Positions 28,832-39,341 of a stretch of 64,000 nt of DNA are shown here, one piece after another (positions within the stretch are counted from its first letter, which is position 1; every line of letters begins with the position of its first letter). The position numbers and the translations under genes are program-made. The stretch is from Necropsobacter massiliensis (GTDB taxonomy: Bacteria > Pseudomonadota > Gammaproteobacteria > Enterobacterales > Pasteurellaceae), in assembly GCF_000827595.2 (NCBI RefSeq), contig NZ_LN776189.1:186001-250000 (forward strand), given 5' to 3'. The notes beneath the pieces were generated by a model. The model made no database searches and was not told the DNA's origin. It saw nothing but the letters and a program-made list of their open reading frames with translations.

Positions 28832-30490
28832 ATGAACGGGGCTAAATTAGTAACGGCGTGCTTGAAAGCACATAATGTAACCACAGTATTCGGTTATCCG
28901 GGCGGCGCGATTATGCCGGTTTACGACGCAATTTATGATTCCGGTCTAGCGCATCTGTTGTGTCGTAACGAGCAGGGTGCAGCAATGGCGGCGATCGGTT
29001 ATGCCAGAGCCAGCGGAAAGACCGGGGTATGTATCGCCACATCGGGTCCGGGCGCCACCAATTTGATCACCGGATTAGGCGATGCGTTAATGGATTCGGT
29101 ACCGCTGGTGGCTATTACGGGGCAGGTCGCGTCACCGTTTATCGGTACCGACGCCTTTCAGGAAGCGGATGTATTAGGATTATCCCTTGCCTGCACCAAA
29201 CACAGTTTTATCGTACAACACATCGAAGAATTACCGGAAATTTTTGCCAAAGCTTTTCAAATCGCACACAGCGGCCGTCCCGGCCCGGTTCTGATTGATA
29301 TTCCCAAAGACGTACAATTTGCCGAAACCGATCTGACACCTTTCACATTACCTGTTGAAAAACCGACCGCACTTTGTCATGACCAACTGCAACAAGCGCT
29401 TGACCTGCTGCAACATGCCAAACGTCCGGTCGTGTATGTGGGTGGCGGTGTCGGTATGGCCAATGCTGTGCCGGCGTTGCGCGAGTTTTTGGCAGTCACG
29501 CAGATCCCGAGTATCTCCACCTTAAAAGGTCTTGGCGCCATTGCACCAGGCACGCCTTATTACATGGGCATGATTGGTATGCACGGAACTAAGGCGGCGA
29601 ATCTGGCGACGCAGGAAGCGGATCTATTGTTGGTATTCGGCGCGCGTTTTGATGATCGAGTAACTGGCAAATTGGATACTTTCGCTCCCCATGCCAAAGT
29701 GATCCATTGTGATATTGACGTGGCAGAGCTGGGTAAGCTGCGCCGTCCTGATGTCGCATTGCGCTGCGATTTAACCGAAGTTTTTAACGCCTTAAGCCGT
29801 CCGCTGGCAATAACCGAATGGCAGGCGGAAATTAATCGCCTGAAAGCAGCGTTTGATTTTCGTTATGCGCAGAATCTGGGCGAGCAGCCGATCAATCCTT
29901 GGTGGTTGCTCAACAGCGTATCCGCCAGAAAAAACAAACAAAGCATTGTGGTAACTGATGTGGGGCAGCATCAAATGTGGTCGGCGCAGCATATGCAACA
30001 TCATGCACCGCAAAACTATATTACCTCCGCCGGCTTCGGCACCATGGGATTCGGTTTGCCGGCTGCGATCGGCGCGCAGAAAGCCCGTCCGCAGGATGAA
30101 GTGATTTTGATCACCGGCGACGGTTCATTGATGATGAACGTACAGGAACTGGGCACTATTAAACGCGCGCAGACGCCGATTAAAATCGTGCTGCTGGACA
30201 ATCAACGTTTAGGTATGGTGCGGCAATGGCAGACGTTGTTCTTTCAAGCGCGCCACAGCAATACAATACTGGATGATAATCCTGATTTCGTCACCCTTGC
30301 CTCCGCCTTCGGTATTCGGGGCGAACGCATTGAACGAGGCGCCGATGTGGAAGCGGCGTTGGAGCGCTTATTCGCCAGCGAACAGGCATATCTGCTGCAT
30401 GTTTGTATTCCGGCGGAAGAAAACGTTTGGCCGTTAGTTCCGCCGAACGCTTGTAATAAAGATATGCTTGAAGAAGAAATGGGAGGATAA
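28832..30490 (+). CDS. ilvG: Acetolactate synthase II large subunit
   Basis: ThDP-dependent enzyme making acetolactate and acetohydroxybutyrate, the first common step of Val, Leu and Ile synthesis. 552 residues. Seen are the N-terminal ThDP Glu region [20 protein letters not shown] and the ThDP/Mg motif GDGSLMMN, with the FAD-type central domain between. Unlike the well-known frameshifted copy in E. coli K-12, the gene is intact. ilvM follows with a 1-nt gap. It is controlled by the leader and attenuator upstream. Confidence 0.97.
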   Translation: MNGAKLVTACLKAHNVTTVFGYPGGAIMPVYDAIYDSGLAHLLCRNEQGAAMAAIGYARASGKTGVCIATSGPGATNLITGLGDALMDSVPLVAITGQVASPFIGTDAFQEADVLGLSLACTKHSFIVQHIEELPEIFAKAFQIAHSGRPGPVLIDIPKDVQFAETDLTPFTLPVEKPTALCHDQLQQALDLLQHAKRPVVYVGGGVGMANAVPALREFLAVTQIPSISTLKGLGAIAPGTPYYMGMIGMHGTKAANLATQEADLLLVFGARFDDRVTGKLDTFAPHAKVIHCDIDVAELGKLRRPDVALRCDLTEVFNALSRPLAITEWQAEINRLKAAFDFRYAQNLGEQPINPWWLLNSVSARKNKQSIVVTDVGQHQMWSAQHMQHHAPQNYITSAGFGTMGFGLPAAIGAQKARPQDEVILITGDGSLMMNVQELGTIKRAQTPIKIVLLDNQRLGMVRQWQTLFFQARHSNTILDDNPDFVTLASAFGIRGERIERGADVEAALERLFASEQAYLLHVCIPAEENVWPLVPPNACNKDMLEEEMGG

Positions 30491-30491
30491 T

Positions 30492-30710
30492 ATGCAGCGA
30501 CACGAATTAACCATAAAAGCGGGCAGACGCCCGGAAACGCTGGAGCGTTTATTGCGGGTGATGCGTCACCGCGGCTTTGAAGTGATTGAATTACATACTG
30601 AAACGCAACAAAAAGAAATTTTGTTGCAGGTTAAGGTGCAAAGCGACAGAGCGATTACACTGTTATGTAATCAGCTTGTCAAACTGCCGGATGTGATTGA
30701 ATTGAAATAA
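30492..30710 (+). CDS. ilvM: Acetolactate synthase II small subunit
   Basis: 72 residues from the ATG at 30492, preceded by GGGAGG; the longer frame reaches into ilvG. It is a single ACT domain (LTIKAGRRPETLERLLRVMR, GFEVIELHTE) that stabilises the IlvG catalytic subunit. It is shorter than the E. coli protein (87 residues) but complete as a domain. Coupled to ilvG. Confidence 0.92.
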   Translation: MQRHELTIKAGRRPETLERLLRVMRHRGFEVIELHTETQQKEILLQVKVQSDRAITLLCNQLVKLPDVIELK

Positions 30711-30728
30711 AAACCAGAGAGATAATGA

Positions 30729-31424
30729 ATGAAAACTATCGGAATTCTCGGCGGTATGTCACCGCAAAGCACAATCACCTATTATCGTGAAATCAACCGG
30801 TTGGTGAATCAGACGTTAGGCAAAAACTACAGCGCGCCGCTGTTAATGGTTAGCGTAAATTTTGAAGATATTGTGCAATGCCAGCAAAGCGGTAATTGGG
30901 AGAAAGCCGGTAAATCGCTTGCCGAGGCGGCGCAAAAGTTGGAACAAATCGGCGCACAGGGGATTGTGCTGTCGGCTAATACGATGCATAAAGTTGCACA
31001 ACCGATTATCGACGCTGTAAAAGTCCCGTTTTTGCATATTGTAGATGCTTCGGCAACAGCGATTAAGGCGCAACACATTGATACAATTGCGCTGCTCGGC
31101 ACTCGTTTTGTGATGCAAGATAATTTTTACCGCGATGCTTTGCAAGAACGCGGCATTCAGCCGATTGTGCCAGATGAATCGGCACAGCAGGAAATTCACC
31201 GTATTATTTTTGATGAGCTGAGTGTGGGGAAATTTTTACCGCAGTCCAAACAATTTTATCTGGATACCATTGCCGCACTGGAAAAACAAGGAGCACAGGG
31301 TGTTGTGCTGGGTTGCACTGAAATCGGTTTATTGATTCAACAGGCGGATTACCCGCTGCCGTTTTTCGATACCGCCGAGTTACATGCCAAGATGGCGGCG
31401 GATTTTGTGCTGGAAACGGCGTAA
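30729..31424 (+). CDS. Aspartate/glutamate racemase family protein (YgeA/RacX-like)
   Basis: 231 residues. The start IGILGGMSPQSTITYY and the C-terminal catalytic segment LGCTEIGLL (Cys196) mark the Asp/Glu racemase superfamily. The N-terminal catalytic position reads LSANTMHKVA (around residue 83) and lacks the usual Cys. In the YgeA group this first residue is a Thr rather than Cys; here it is Ala or Ser, so activity and substrate are uncertain. The gene lies 18 nt after ilvM and before ilvD, so it is probably transcribed with the Ile/Val operon, where a racemase is not usually found. Confidence 0.82.
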   Translation: MKTIGILGGMSPQSTITYYREINRLVNQTLGKNYSAPLLMVSVNFEDIVQCQQSGNWEKAGKSLAEAAQKLEQIGAQGIVLSANTMHKVAQPIIDAVKVPFLHIVDASATAIKAQHIDTIALLGTRFVMQDNFYRDALQERGIQPIVPDESAQQEIHRIIFDELSVGKFLPQSKQFYLDTIAALEKQGAQGVVLGCTEIGLLIQQADYPLPFFDTAELHAKMAADFVLETA

Positions 31425-31501
31425 AAACCGACCGCACTTTTATGTTGCAGAAATTAAGCGTATGAATATACGCCGTAATATTAAATTGATTTGGAGAGAT
31501 T

Positions 31502-33337
31502 ATGCCTAAACTACGTTCTGCGACCAGCACTCAAGGTCGCAATATGGCCGGTGCCCGCGCGTTGTGGCGCGCCACCGGAATGAAAGAAGATGACTTCGGT
31601 AAACCGATTATCGCCGTGGTGAATTCGTTCACTCAATTCGTACCGGGGCATGTGCATTTACGTGATGTCGGCAAGCTGGTGGCGGAGCAAATCGAAGCGG
31701 CGGGCGGCGTGGCGAAAGAATTCAATACTATTGCGGTGGATGACGGTATTGCCATGGGACACGGCGGTATGCTGTATTCCCTGCCGAGCCGCGATTTGAT
31801 TGCCGACAGCGTGGAATATATGGTAAATGCCCATTGTGCCGATGCCATGGTGTGTATTTCCAACTGCGATAAAATTACGCCGGGAATGTTAATGGCGTCG
31901 CTGCGCCTGAATATTCCGACGGTTTTTGTTTCCGGCGGACCAATGGAGGCGGGCAAAACCAAACTGTCTGATCAACTGATTAAGCTGGATCTGGTCGATG
32001 CCATGGTACAAAGTGCGGATAAAAATGTGTCCGATGCGGATGTGGCGGCAATTGAGCGCTCCGCCTGCCCGACCTGCGGTTCCTGTTCCGGTATGTTCAC
32101 CGCCAATTCCATGAACTGTTTAACCGAAGCGCTGGGGCTAAGTTTGCCGGGCAATGGCTCCTGTTTGGCGACCCATGCGGATCGCAAACAATTATTTTTA
32201 AATGCCGCCTCACAAATTGTGGCGCTGTGCCACAAATATTATCAACAGAATGACGAATCCGTGTTGCCGCGCGCAATTGCCATCAAAGCCGCATTTGAAA
32301 ACGCCATGAGTTTGGATATTGCTATGGGCGGTTCGACCAATACCGTATTGCATTTATTGGCGGCGGCGCAGGAAGCTGGGGTGGATTTCACTATGGCGGA
32401 TATCGACCGTTTGTCCCGTCGCGTGCCTTGTTTGAGCAAAGTCGCACCGAATACCAATAAATACCATATGGAAGATGTTCACCGCGCCGGTGGCATTATG
32501 GCGATTTTGGGCGAGCTGGCACGCGCCGGTTTGTTGCACAACGATACTCGTACCGTGCTGGGAACCAGTTTGGGCGAGCAAATCGCTGCTTATGACATTA
32601 TGCAGACGCAAGATCCTGCCGTACATCGATTCTTCCGTGCCGGACCTGCCGGTATTCGCACGACGCAAGCCTTCTCGCAAGATTGTCGCTGGGACAGCGT
32701 GGATAATGACCGTCAGCACGGCTGTATCCGCAGCAAAGAATTCGCTTACAGTCAGGACGGTGGCTTGGCAATGTTATCGGGCAATATCGCGCAGGACGGT
32801 TGCATTGTTAAAACCGCCGGTGTGGATGAGTCCATTTTGAGGTTTAACGGCACCGCCATTGTATTTGAAAGTCAGGAAGACGCGGTGGCGGGCATTTTGG
32901 GCGGTAAAGTGCAGGCAGGGCATGTGGTGGTGATTCGTTACGAAGGGCCGAAAGGCGGGCCGGGAATGCAGGAAATGCTGTATCCGACCAGTTATCTGAA
33001 ATCCATGGGCTTGGGCAAAGCCTGTGCGTTGTTGACGGACGGACGTTTTTCCGGCGGCACTTCCGGTTTGTCTATCGGTCACTGTTCACCGGAGGCAGCA
33101 GCGGGCGGTGCGATTGGATTGGTCAGAGACGGCGACCGTATTGAAATTGATATTCCGAACCGATCTATTCACCTGGCAGTATCCGAACAGGAACTGGCAC
33201 AGCGCCGTGCGCAGCAGGACGCAAGCGGCTGGCAACCGGTAAACCGTCAACGTGAAGTCTCCTTCGCCTTAAAAGTTTACGCCCATTTCGCCACTTCCGC
33301 CGATAAAGGCGCAGTGCGGGATAAATCGAAAATTTAA
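31502..33337 (+). CDS. ilvD: Dihydroxy-acid dehydratase
   Basis: Iron-sulfur enzyme for the third step of Val and Ile synthesis. 611 residues, typical length. Cluster-binding Cys are seen in [11 protein letters not shown] and in [20 protein letters not shown]-terminal motifs include [12 protein letters not shown] and [22 protein letters not shown] precedes the ATG. The 77-nt gap after the racemase gene includes an uptake signal. ilvE, usually in this operon in enterics, is absent here. Confidence 0.97.
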   Translation: MPKLRSATSTQGRNMAGARALWRATGMKEDDFGKPIIAVVNSFTQFVPGHVHLRDVGKLVAEQIEAAGGVAKEFNTIAVDDGIAMGHGGMLYSLPSRDLIADSVEYMVNAHCADAMVCISNCDKITPGMLMASLRLNIPTVFVSGGPMEAGKTKLSDQLIKLDLVDAMVQSADKNVSDADVAAIERSACPTCGSCSGMFTANSMNCLTEALGLSLPGNGSCLATHADRKQLFLNAASQIVALCHKYYQQNDESVLPRAIAIKAAFENAMSLDIAMGGSTNTVLHLLAAAQEAGVDFTMADIDRLSRRVPCLSKVAPNTNKYHMEDVHRAGGIMAILGELARAGLLHNDTRTVLGTSLGEQIAAYDIMQTQDPAVHRFFRAGPAGIRTTQAFSQDCRWDSVDNDRQHGCIRSKEFAYSQDGGLAMLSGNIAQDGCIVKTAGVDESILRFNGTAIVFESQEDAVAGILGGKVQAGHVVVIRYEGPKGGPGMQEMLYPTSYLKSMGLGKACALLTDGRFSGGTSGLSIGHCSPEAAAGGAIGLVRDGDRIEIDIPNRSIHLAVSEQELAQRRAQQDASGWQPVNRQREVSFALKVYAHFATSADKGAVRDKSKI

Positions 33338-33344
33338 TTAACCG

Positions 33345-33373
33345 AAAAGTGCGGTAAAAATAACCGCACTTTT
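33345..33373 (+). terminator. Inverted uptake-signal pair between ilvD and ilvA
   Basis: AAAAGTGCGGT and ACCGCACTTTT form an 11-bp stem with a 7-nt loop, ending in T residues. Inverted uptake signals often double as terminators in this family. Here the hairpin stops only 3 nt before the annotated ilvA ATG, so it may reduce ilvA expression or hide its start. Confidence 0.75.
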
Positions 33374-33375
33374 TC

Positions 33376-34926
33376 ATGAGTAACAGACGTATGGTTTATA
33401 ATTTAGCAGCTCAGCCGAGCGGTGCTGAGTATCTTAGAGCAGTATTAAGTTCAAAAGTGTATGAATTGGCGCAGGTGACGCCGTTGCAGCCGATGGAAAA
33501 ACTGTCCGAACGGTTGGACAATCGGATTTTGGTAAAACGCGAAGACCGTCAACCGGTGCACAGCTTTAAGTTGCGCGGTGCTTATGCCATGATTTCAGGT
33601 CTGACACAGGCGCAGAAAGATGCCGGTGTGATAGCTGCGTCTGCCGGGAATCACGCACAGGGCGTGGCATTGTCGGCAAAACATCTCGGTTTGCAGGCGC
33701 TGATTGTGATGCCGCAAAATACGCCGAGTATTAAAATTGATGCGGTGCGCGGATTTGGCGGCAAAGTGCTGTTGTACGGTGCGAATTTCGATGAGGCGAA
33801 AGCGAAAGCAATTGAATTATCACAGAGTAACAATATGACGTTTATTCCGCCTTTTGATCATCCGGCAGTGATCGCAGGACAAGGCTCGCTGGCAATGGAA
33901 CTGTTACAGCAAAATACTCATATTGATCGCATTTTTGTTCCGGTTGGCGGCGGCGGTCTGGCGGCTGGCGTTGCGGTGTTGATTAAGCAGCTGATGCCGG
34001 AAATCAAGGTAATTGGGGTTGAAAGCAAGGATTCTGCCTGCTTATATGAAGCCTTGCAGGCGGGGCATCCGGTGGATTTACAACGAGTCGGTTTATTTGC
34101 CGACGGTGTTGCGGTAAAACGTATTGGCGAGGAAACCTTCCGTGTATGCCGGCAATATCTGGATGATGTGGTGTTGGTGGACGGTGATGAGATTTGTGCG
34201 GCGATGAAAGATATATTTGAAAATGTACGTGCCGTGTCCGAGCCGTCCGGTGCAGTATCCTTAGCTGGACTGAAAAAATATGCACAGCAGCATGATCTGC
34301 ACGGTGAAACGCTGGTGAATATTCTATCCGGCGCGAACCTTAATTTTCATACTTTGCGTTATGTTTCCGAACGTTGTGAAATCGGTGAAAAACGTGAAGC
34401 CATGCTGGCGGTGACGATTCCGGAAGAAAAGGGCAGTTTTTTGCGTTTCTGTCATTTGTTGGGTGATCGTGCTGTAACCGAGTTCAATTATCGTTATGCC
34501 GACCAGACCCAAGCCTGTATTTTTGTCGGGGTACGGATCAGCGGCGAACGGGAGAAGGCGGAAATTATCGAGCAACTCCAGCAAAACGGTTATACGGTGA
34601 TGGATCTGTCGGATGATGATGTCGCTAAGACCCATATTCGCTACATGATCGGCGGGCGCTCTTCCAGTCCGGCGAAAGAGCGGTTATATAGTTTTGAGTT
34701 TCCTGAACAGAAAGGCGCGCTGCTGAAATTTTTGGAAATGCTCGGCACTCATTGGAATATTTCGCTGTTTCATTATCGTGCGCACGGTGCGGATTACGGC
34801 AATGTGTTGGCGGGATTCCAATTTAATCAGAACGATGAAATCCGATTTAACGGGCATTTGGAAGAATTGGCGTATCGCTATCAGGATGTTACCGACAGCC
34901 CGGCGTATCGTTATTTTCTGGGCTAA
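33376..34926 (+). CDS. ilvA: Biosynthetic threonine dehydratase
   Basis: PLP enzyme that deaminates threonine to 2-oxobutyrate, committing carbon to isoleucine. 516 residues. The PLP Lys is in VHSFKLRGAYAM and the phosphate-binding loop is VGGGGLAAG. Two C-terminal ACT-like regulatory domains (about 340-420 and 435-510) mark the biosynthetic, isoleucine-inhibited form rather than the catabolic one. The start is uncertain: ATG 33376 abuts the uptake-signal hairpin and neither it nor ATG 33391 has a good ribosome binding site. Confidence 0.94.
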   Translation: MSNRRMVYNLAAQPSGAEYLRAVLSSKVYELAQVTPLQPMEKLSERLDNRILVKREDRQPVHSFKLRGAYAMISGLTQAQKDAGVIAASAGNHAQGVALSAKHLGLQALIVMPQNTPSIKIDAVRGFGGKVLLYGANFDEAKAKAIELSQSNNMTFIPPFDHPAVIAGQGSLAMELLQQNTHIDRIFVPVGGGGLAAGVAVLIKQLMPEIKVIGVESKDSACLYEALQAGHPVDLQRVGLFADGVAVKRIGEETFRVCRQYLDDVVLVDGDEICAAMKDIFENVRAVSEPSGAVSLAGLKKYAQQHDLHGETLVNILSGANLNFHTLRYVSERCEIGEKREAMLAVTIPEEKGSFLRFCHLLGDRAVTEFNYRYADQTQACIFVGVRISGEREKAEIIEQLQQNGYTVMDLSDDDVAKTHIRYMIGGRSSSPAKERLYSFEFPEQKGALLKFLEMLGTHWNISLFHYRAHGADYGNVLAGFQFNQNDEIRFNGHLEELAYRYQDVTDSPAYRYFLG

Positions 34927-34933
34927 CTACCAG

Positions 34934-34962
34934 CGGCAAGGACGCCGTCGCTTTCCTTGCCG
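34934..34962 (+). terminator. Terminator hairpin between ilvA and the convergent gene
   Basis: 9-bp perfect stem CGGCAAGGA / TCCTTGCCG with an 11-nt loop, starting 7 nt after the ilvA stop. The T run is weak (TTGTAATT). Confidence 0.55.
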
Positions 34963-34974
34963 TTGTAATTCTGA

Positions 34975-35604
34975 TTATTTGACGAATTCGCTGAAGGTTA
35001 GTTCGTAATGATCACCGTCTTTATCGTAGGAAATATAGCGCGGGAATTGTTCTCCGGCGTGTTTCTTCACGATAAAGGCTTTCTCACCGGTGTGAAATTG
35101 ATAAGTAATTTCCGTGACATTTTGTTTATTATATTTCACCTGACGCTCATTTTTCTTCACGAAGACGTTGGTCATCGGATACAGTTTTTTACCGTTAGTA
35201 ATCTGAAAATTCACCGGCAATTTATCAAAATAACTTAACTGAAAGGCAACGGTGAACAAATCAAAGGTCGGCATGTTCATGGCTTCTGTTTTTAGACCGT
35301 CTTTAACTTTGCCGTATTCAATGGCATTGCCTTTAATATTGGCTTTGGCATAGACTTTGTCGTTACGGGTATCCTGATAGCTGAGCATATTAAACTGTCT
35401 GCCGCTTTGCGTTCCGTTGGATTTGAATTTGATGTTATACAGCGGCACGTTAATCTGCGCGTTCACATAATATTGTTTGCCGTCGGTGTTGAAATGAACA
35501 TAGGCGGGCATTAAATAGTTTGAGCTGTATTTTATCTTGGTGTTCAGATTCGCCCAAGCGGGTACGGCGAATAGTGCGATAAGTAATATTTTGATTAGTT
35601 TCAT
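34975..35604 (-). CDS. Secreted protein of unknown function, DUF3108-like
   Basis: 209 residues beginning with a clear signal peptide (MKLIKILLIALFAVPAWA), so probably periplasmic. The rest is predicted beta-rich and basic, with segments FNMLSYQDTR, FDLFTVAFQLSYFDKLPVNF and ITYQFHTGEKAF that recall the DUF3108 family of outer-envelope proteins. No catalytic motif or Cys is visible. It stands alone between the ilv operon (convergent) and trpS. The family label is tentative. Confidence 0.65.
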   Translation of the reverse strand: MKLIKILLIALFAVPAWANLNTKIKYSSNYLMPAYVHFNTDGKQYYVNAQINVPLYNIKFKSNGTQSGRQFNMLSYQDTRNDKVYAKANIKGNAIEYGKVKDGLKTEAMNMPTFDLFTVAFQLSYFDKLPVNFQITNGKKLYPMTNVFVKKNERQVKYNKQNVTEITYQFHTGEKAFIVKKHAGEQFPRYISYDKDGDHYELTFSEFVK

Positions 35605-35668
35605 GCTGCGTCCCTCAAAATCATATAAAAAGTTTATAGTTAGAGTCGGTTTATGCGGATTAGTTCAG

Positions 35669-35688
35669 AAAAAAGGCGGACATCCGCC
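35669..35688 (-). terminator. Terminator of the rpe-gph-trpS operon
   Basis: On the minus strand GGCGG-ATGT-CCGCC is followed by a run of six T, 23 nt after the trpS stop. A short but GC-rich stem typical of intrinsic terminators. Confidence 0.75.
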
Positions 35689-35710
35689 CGCCTCGTCGCC
35701 ATTTACCGGT

Positions 35711-36712
35711 TTAACGCGCAACAAAACCCACCGCATTATATACTGCATCCAGTGTGGTTTTGGCGCGTTGCTGCGCTTTTTGCGCCCCTTCCGCTGCGAT
35801 ATTTTTTAATAATGCCTCATTGCTGCGGAAATGATGATAACGTTCCTGTAGTGCGGTCAGCATAGCGGAAACTTCATCCGCCACCGCGCTTTTTAAATGA
35901 CCGTACATTTTACCGCTAAATTCCGTTTCCAACGTTGCCACAGATTTTCCGCTGACGCCGGAAAGAATATCCAGCAGATTGGATACGCCGGCTTTGTTTT
36001 TCAGATCATAGCGAATTACCGGCGGTTCGTCGGAATCTGTCACCGCGCGTTTAATTTTTTTCGCCACCGCTTTCGGATCTTCCAGTAAACCGATTACGTT
36101 ATTGCGATTTTCGTCCGATTTGGACATTTTCTTTTCCGGTTCCAGCAACGACATGACTCGTGCGCCGGATTTCGGAATAAACACTTCCGGAATGGCAAAG
36201 AGCGGTTCGTAAAGGGCATTGAAACGCTGAGCGATATCGCGCGTAATTTCCAGATGCTGTTTTTGATCTTCGCCTACCGGCACGTGGTTTGCCTGATACA
36301 ATAAAATATCTGCCGCCATGAGAACCGGATAGGTAAACAGACCGACATTGACATTTTCGGCATGGCGCGCCGATTTGTCTTTAAACTGCGTCATGCGTCC
36401 CATTTCGCCGAAATAGGTGTAACAGTTTAGAATCCATGCCAGCTGTGCATGTTCCGGTACATGAGATTGAATGAAAATCGTGCTTTTTTGCGGATCGATA
36501 CCACAGGCCAAATATAGTGCCAGCACGTCTAATGTGGCTTTGCGCAATGCGTTGGGGTCTTGGCGCACGGTGATCGCATGCTGATCTACAATACAGAACA
36601 GGCATTCGTAATCGTCTTGCATATTCACCCATTGACGCAATGCGCCCAGGTAGTTGCCGATAGTCAGTTCGCCGGAAGGCTGAACGCCGCTGAATACAAC
36701 TGGTTTTGTCAT
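35711..36712 (-). CDS. trpS: Tryptophanyl-tRNA synthetase
   Basis: Class I aminoacyl-tRNA synthetase, 333 residues. The HIGH-like motif appears as TIGN in [14 protein letters not shown] and the second signature as KMSKS in [10 protein letters not shown]. It is the last gene of a minus-strand unit rpe-gph-trpS, an order widely conserved in gammaproteobacteria. Its start is 23 nt from the gph stop, with AAGGAAAA upstream. Confidence 0.97.
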   Translation of the reverse strand: MTKPVVFSGVQPSGELTIGNYLGALRQWVNMQDDYECLFCIVDQHAITVRQDPNALRKATLDVLALYLACGIDPQKSTIFIQSHVPEHAQLAWILNCYTYFGEMGRMTQFKDKSARHAENVNVGLFTYPVLMAADILLYQANHVPVGEDQKQHLEITRDIAQRFNALYEPLFAIPEVFIPKSGARVMSLLEPEKKMSKSDENRNNVIGLLEDPKAVAKKIKRAVTDSDEPPVIRYDLKNKAGVSNLLDILSGVSGKSVATLETEFSGKMYGHLKSAVADEVSAMLTALQERYHHFRSNEALLKNIAAEGAQKAQQRAKTTLDAVYNAVGFVAR

Positions 36713-36735
36713 TTTATTTTCCTTATAAAATTCTG

Positions 36736-37410
36736 CTAAATAATCTGTAAAATTTGTGCGAAATCATCCAATACCCAATCCGGTTTTGATTCGGCAATAG
36801 GAACATTGTAATTATAACCGTAAGTCAGACCGATCACGGCGCAGCCTGCGGCATGTGCTGCCAGAATATCATTTCTGGAATCGCCGACAAACAGCATCTG
36901 TTTCGGGTACAATCCGAATTTACCGCACAGATAATATAACGGTGCCGGATGCGGCTTAATCGCCGGCAGCGACTGCCCGCCAAGGGTTTCGCTGAATAAA
37001 TGATCAATACCGAACGCCCGTAAAACCGGCTGAACGTGTTTGCTCGGTTTATTGGTAATCACTGCCAGAATAAAACCGCGCGCTTTCAGTTGTTCCAGCG
37101 TTTCTTTGACATGCGGATAAAGCCGGCTGATATTACAAAGATTTTCGCCGTAATGAAAATTAAAACGGGCTTTCACCTGCTTGAATTCGTCGGCATTCAG
37201 CGAGCGACCGGTTTGTTCCGCCGCCCAGTTCAGCGCACGGGTGATTAAAATATCCGCGCCGTTGCCGATCCAAGTTAAGACTAATTGTTCTGACGCTTGC
37301 GGCAAGTCGGATTCCGCCAGGGCGGAATTTACCGACAGTGCCAGATCCGGCAGGCTGTTCACTAATGTTCCGTCCAGATCGAAGCCGATAAGTTTAAATT
37401 GTGAAGTCAT
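36736..37410 (-). CDS. gph: Phosphoglycolate phosphatase
   Basis: 224 residues, HAD superfamily. Seen are the nucleophile motif [15 protein letters not shown], the VITNKPSKH region and the Mg motif FVGDSRNDI. It removes 2-phosphoglycolate formed in repair of oxidised DNA ends. Its start overlaps the rpe stop by 4 bp (ATGA), so it is translationally coupled. Confidence 0.93.
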   Translation of the reverse strand: MTSQFKLIGFDLDGTLVNSLPDLALSVNSALAESDLPQASEQLVLTWIGNGADILITRALNWAAEQTGRSLNADEFKQVKARFNFHYGENLCNISRLYPHVKETLEQLKARGFILAVITNKPSKHVQPVLRAFGIDHLFSETLGGQSLPAIKPHPAPLYYLCGKFGLYPKQMLFVGDSRNDILAAHAAGCAVIGLTYGYNYNVPIAESKPDWVLDDFAQILQII

Positions 37411-38084
37411 GGTTGTGTTACCGTTGCTAGTTGCTGACGCATATCGTCGATGACTTTGCGATAATCCGTCTGATCAAAAATTGCCGAACCCGCCACAAAC
37501 ATATCTGCACCGGCGCGGGCAATTTGCGCGATATTGTCAATTTTTACGCCGCCGTCCACTTCCAAACGAATGGCAAAACCGCTTTCATCAATGCGTCGGC
37601 GTGCCTGTTTCAGTTTTTCCAGCGTGGCGGGGATAAAGGATTGACCGCCGAAGCCGGGATTGACCGACATCAGCAAAATCACATCTACCTTATCCATAAC
37701 ATAATCCAGATAGCTTAACGGCGTTGCCGGATTGAACACCAGCCCGGCTTTACAGCCGCAATCGCGAATCAGTTGCAGTGAGCGGTCAATATGTTCGCTG
37801 GCTTCCGGATGAAAGGTGATGTAATCAGCACCGGCTTTGGCAAAGTCGGGAATCAGGCGGTCTACCGGTTTGACCATTAAATGCACATCAATCGGGGCAC
37901 GGATGCCGTAATCGCGCAACGCTTTGCACACTGCCGGACCGAAGGTCAGATTCGGCACGTAATGATTATCCATCACATCAAAATGGATAAGATCCGCACC
38001 GCACTGTAATACGTTTGCAACATCATCGCCTAAGCGGGCGAGATCTGCCGATAGAATTGACGGCGCAATTAAATAAGGTTTCAT
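37407..38084 (-). CDS. rpe: Ribulose-phosphate 3-epimerase
   Basis: 225-residue TIM-barrel enzyme of the pentose phosphate pathway. Seen are the start [17 protein letters not shown], the metal ligands in [13 protein letters not shown] and the phosphate-binding [10 protein letters not shown] and VDGGV. It is the first gene of the rpe-gph-trpS unit, with AGGACAG before the ATG. The 221-nt stretch upstream to ridA contains the ridA terminator and no gene. Confidence 0.97.
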   Translation of the reverse strand: MKPYLIAPSILSADLARLGDDVANVLQCGADLIHFDVMDNHYVPNLTFGPAVCKALRDYGIRAPIDVHLMVKPVDRLIPDFAKAGADYITFHPEASEHIDRSLQLIRDCGCKAGLVFNPATPLSYLDYVMDKVDVILLMSVNPGFGGQSFIPATLEKLKQARRRIDESGFAIRLEVDGGVKIDNIAQIARAGADMFVAGSAIFDQTDYRKVIDDMRQQLATVTQP

Positions 38085-38274
38085 GCTGTCCTCTTACATG
38101 GCGGAAATAAACGGTTTCTAGTGTACTACTTAATGGCGCAAAATTTAAGGAAATTGTGCAGTGAAATCATAGAATAAGAACCTCGCAGCGATTTGTGTGA
38201 GATAAACACGCCGCAATATGTCGGTCGGTGATAGGTGGCGGCAATATGTGCGGTTTGACTTGAGATGGAAATTT

Positions 38275-38296
38275 AACAGGGCGATTGTGCCCTGTT
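38275..38296 (-). terminator. Hairpin downstream of ridA
   Basis: Perfect 8-bp stem AACAGGGC / GCCCTGTT with a 6-nt loop, 10 nt after the ridA stop. On the minus strand it is followed by AAATTT rather than a strong T run. Confidence 0.5.
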
Positions 38297-38305
38297 ATCG
38301 GCAAG

Positions 38306-38695
38306 TTATTTACGTACTGCAATGGCTTCAATTTCAAGCCCAACATCTTTCGGTAAACGCGCCACTTCCACACAGGAACGCGCCGGGAAATTCGGGTGAT
38401 TGTGTTGGGTAAAGAAACGTTCGTATTCCGCGTTGACGGCGGCGAAATCATTGAGATCTTTGACAAATACGGTGGTTTTCACAATATCGGCGACGGTCAG
38501 TCCCGCTTGTTCGATAATGGCTTTGATATTTTCCAGCGATTGACGCGCCTGTGCGGTAATATCGGCGGCAATGTCGCCGGTTGCCGGATTCACCGGAATC
38601 TGACCGGATGTGAACACCAAATTGCCTAAATCCACTGCTTGTACATACGGACCGATTGCCGCTGGCGCTTTTTCGCTATGAATAATTTTTGTCAT
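38306..38695 (-). CDS. ridA: RidA family reactive enamine/imine deaminase
   Basis: 129 residues of the YjgF/RidA family, forming trimers that hydrolyse the reactive 2-aminoacrylate and related imines released by PLP enzymes such as IlvA. Seen are the start PAAIGPYVQAVDLGNLVFTSGQ and the signature ARSCVEVARLPKDVGLEIEAIA, including the conserved Arg of the active site. It is a single gene. The nearby ilvA is a known source of its substrate, although the two are not in one operon. Confidence 0.93.
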   Translation of the reverse strand: MTKIIHSEKAPAAIGPYVQAVDLGNLVFTSGQIPVNPATGDIAADITAQARQSLENIKAIIEQAGLTVADIVKTTVFVKDLNDFAAVNAEYERFFTQHNHPNFPARSCVEVARLPKDVGLEIEAIAVRK

Positions 38696-38756
38696 ATTGA
38701 TTTCCTTATTGTCGTGATTGAATGTGCGGATTTATTTTACCGTTTTTGGTTGAAAC

Positions 38757-39341
38757 TTAAAGCCCGTTTAAGGCATTGATTAAACGGATTTCTTCAAATT
38801 GTGCCAGATCCTGCAAGAAAATCGACCGCACTTTGATTTTCTTTTCTGCCACTAATTTTGCTCGCTGAGTGCCCGCCAACAGCGGGCTGTCCGGGGTAAA
38901 CCATTGTCCGCCGCGGCGAAAAATCAGATTGCCGATAGAACAGTCTGTCACTTTGCCTTGTTTGATGATCATGATTTCATCGCAGTCGCCTTTTTGTCGT
39001 AGCAGTTCGTCCAACCGACGGCGGTCGCTGTATTTCAGTCCGTACTCAATATCGTCGCAGATCACCGGCTGAAAAGTGCGATAGCGTTTACGCTGATAAG
39101 CAAAAGCGCGAATCTGATAGCTGTCCCGGTTATAATCAATTCGACAGCGGATTAAGGGCTCGTCCACCAAGGGTAAAAGTGCGCTGGATTTTTTGATAAT
39201 TTCCGCAAGATCGAAGATGTTAGCTGCATTTTCGCCGTAAAATACCGCCAGCGAACGTTCATAGCGCAGCTGGTGGAATGCGAGATTGCCGATTTTGCCC
39301 TGTTCGATACACAACGTTTCAAATAAAGGATACATGCTCAA
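38757..39341 (-). CDS. Short class IV aminotransferase-fold protein, PabC-like
   Basis: 194 residues, shorter than typical 4-amino-4-deoxychorismate lyase (about 270). The PLP Lys is probably K103 in GLKYSDRRRLDELL. The strand with the cofactor-contacting residues reads VTDCSIGNLIF, with Asp where PabC has Glu. The start overlaps the pabB stop by 4 bp (ATGA), so it most likely completes p-aminobenzoate synthesis for folate. A similar small protein lies next to pabB in Haemophilus. The lyase role is inferred from context. Confidence 0.78.
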   Translation of the reverse strand: MSMYPLFETLCIEQGKIGNLAFHQLRYERSLAVFYGENAANIFDLAEIIKKSSALLPLVDEPLIRCRIDYNRDSYQIRAFAYQRKRYRTFQPVICDDIEYGLKYSDRRRLDELLRQKGDCDEIMIIKQGKVTDCSIGNLIFRRGGQWFTPDSPLLAGTQRAKLVAEKKIKVRSIFLQDLAQFEEIRLINALNGL

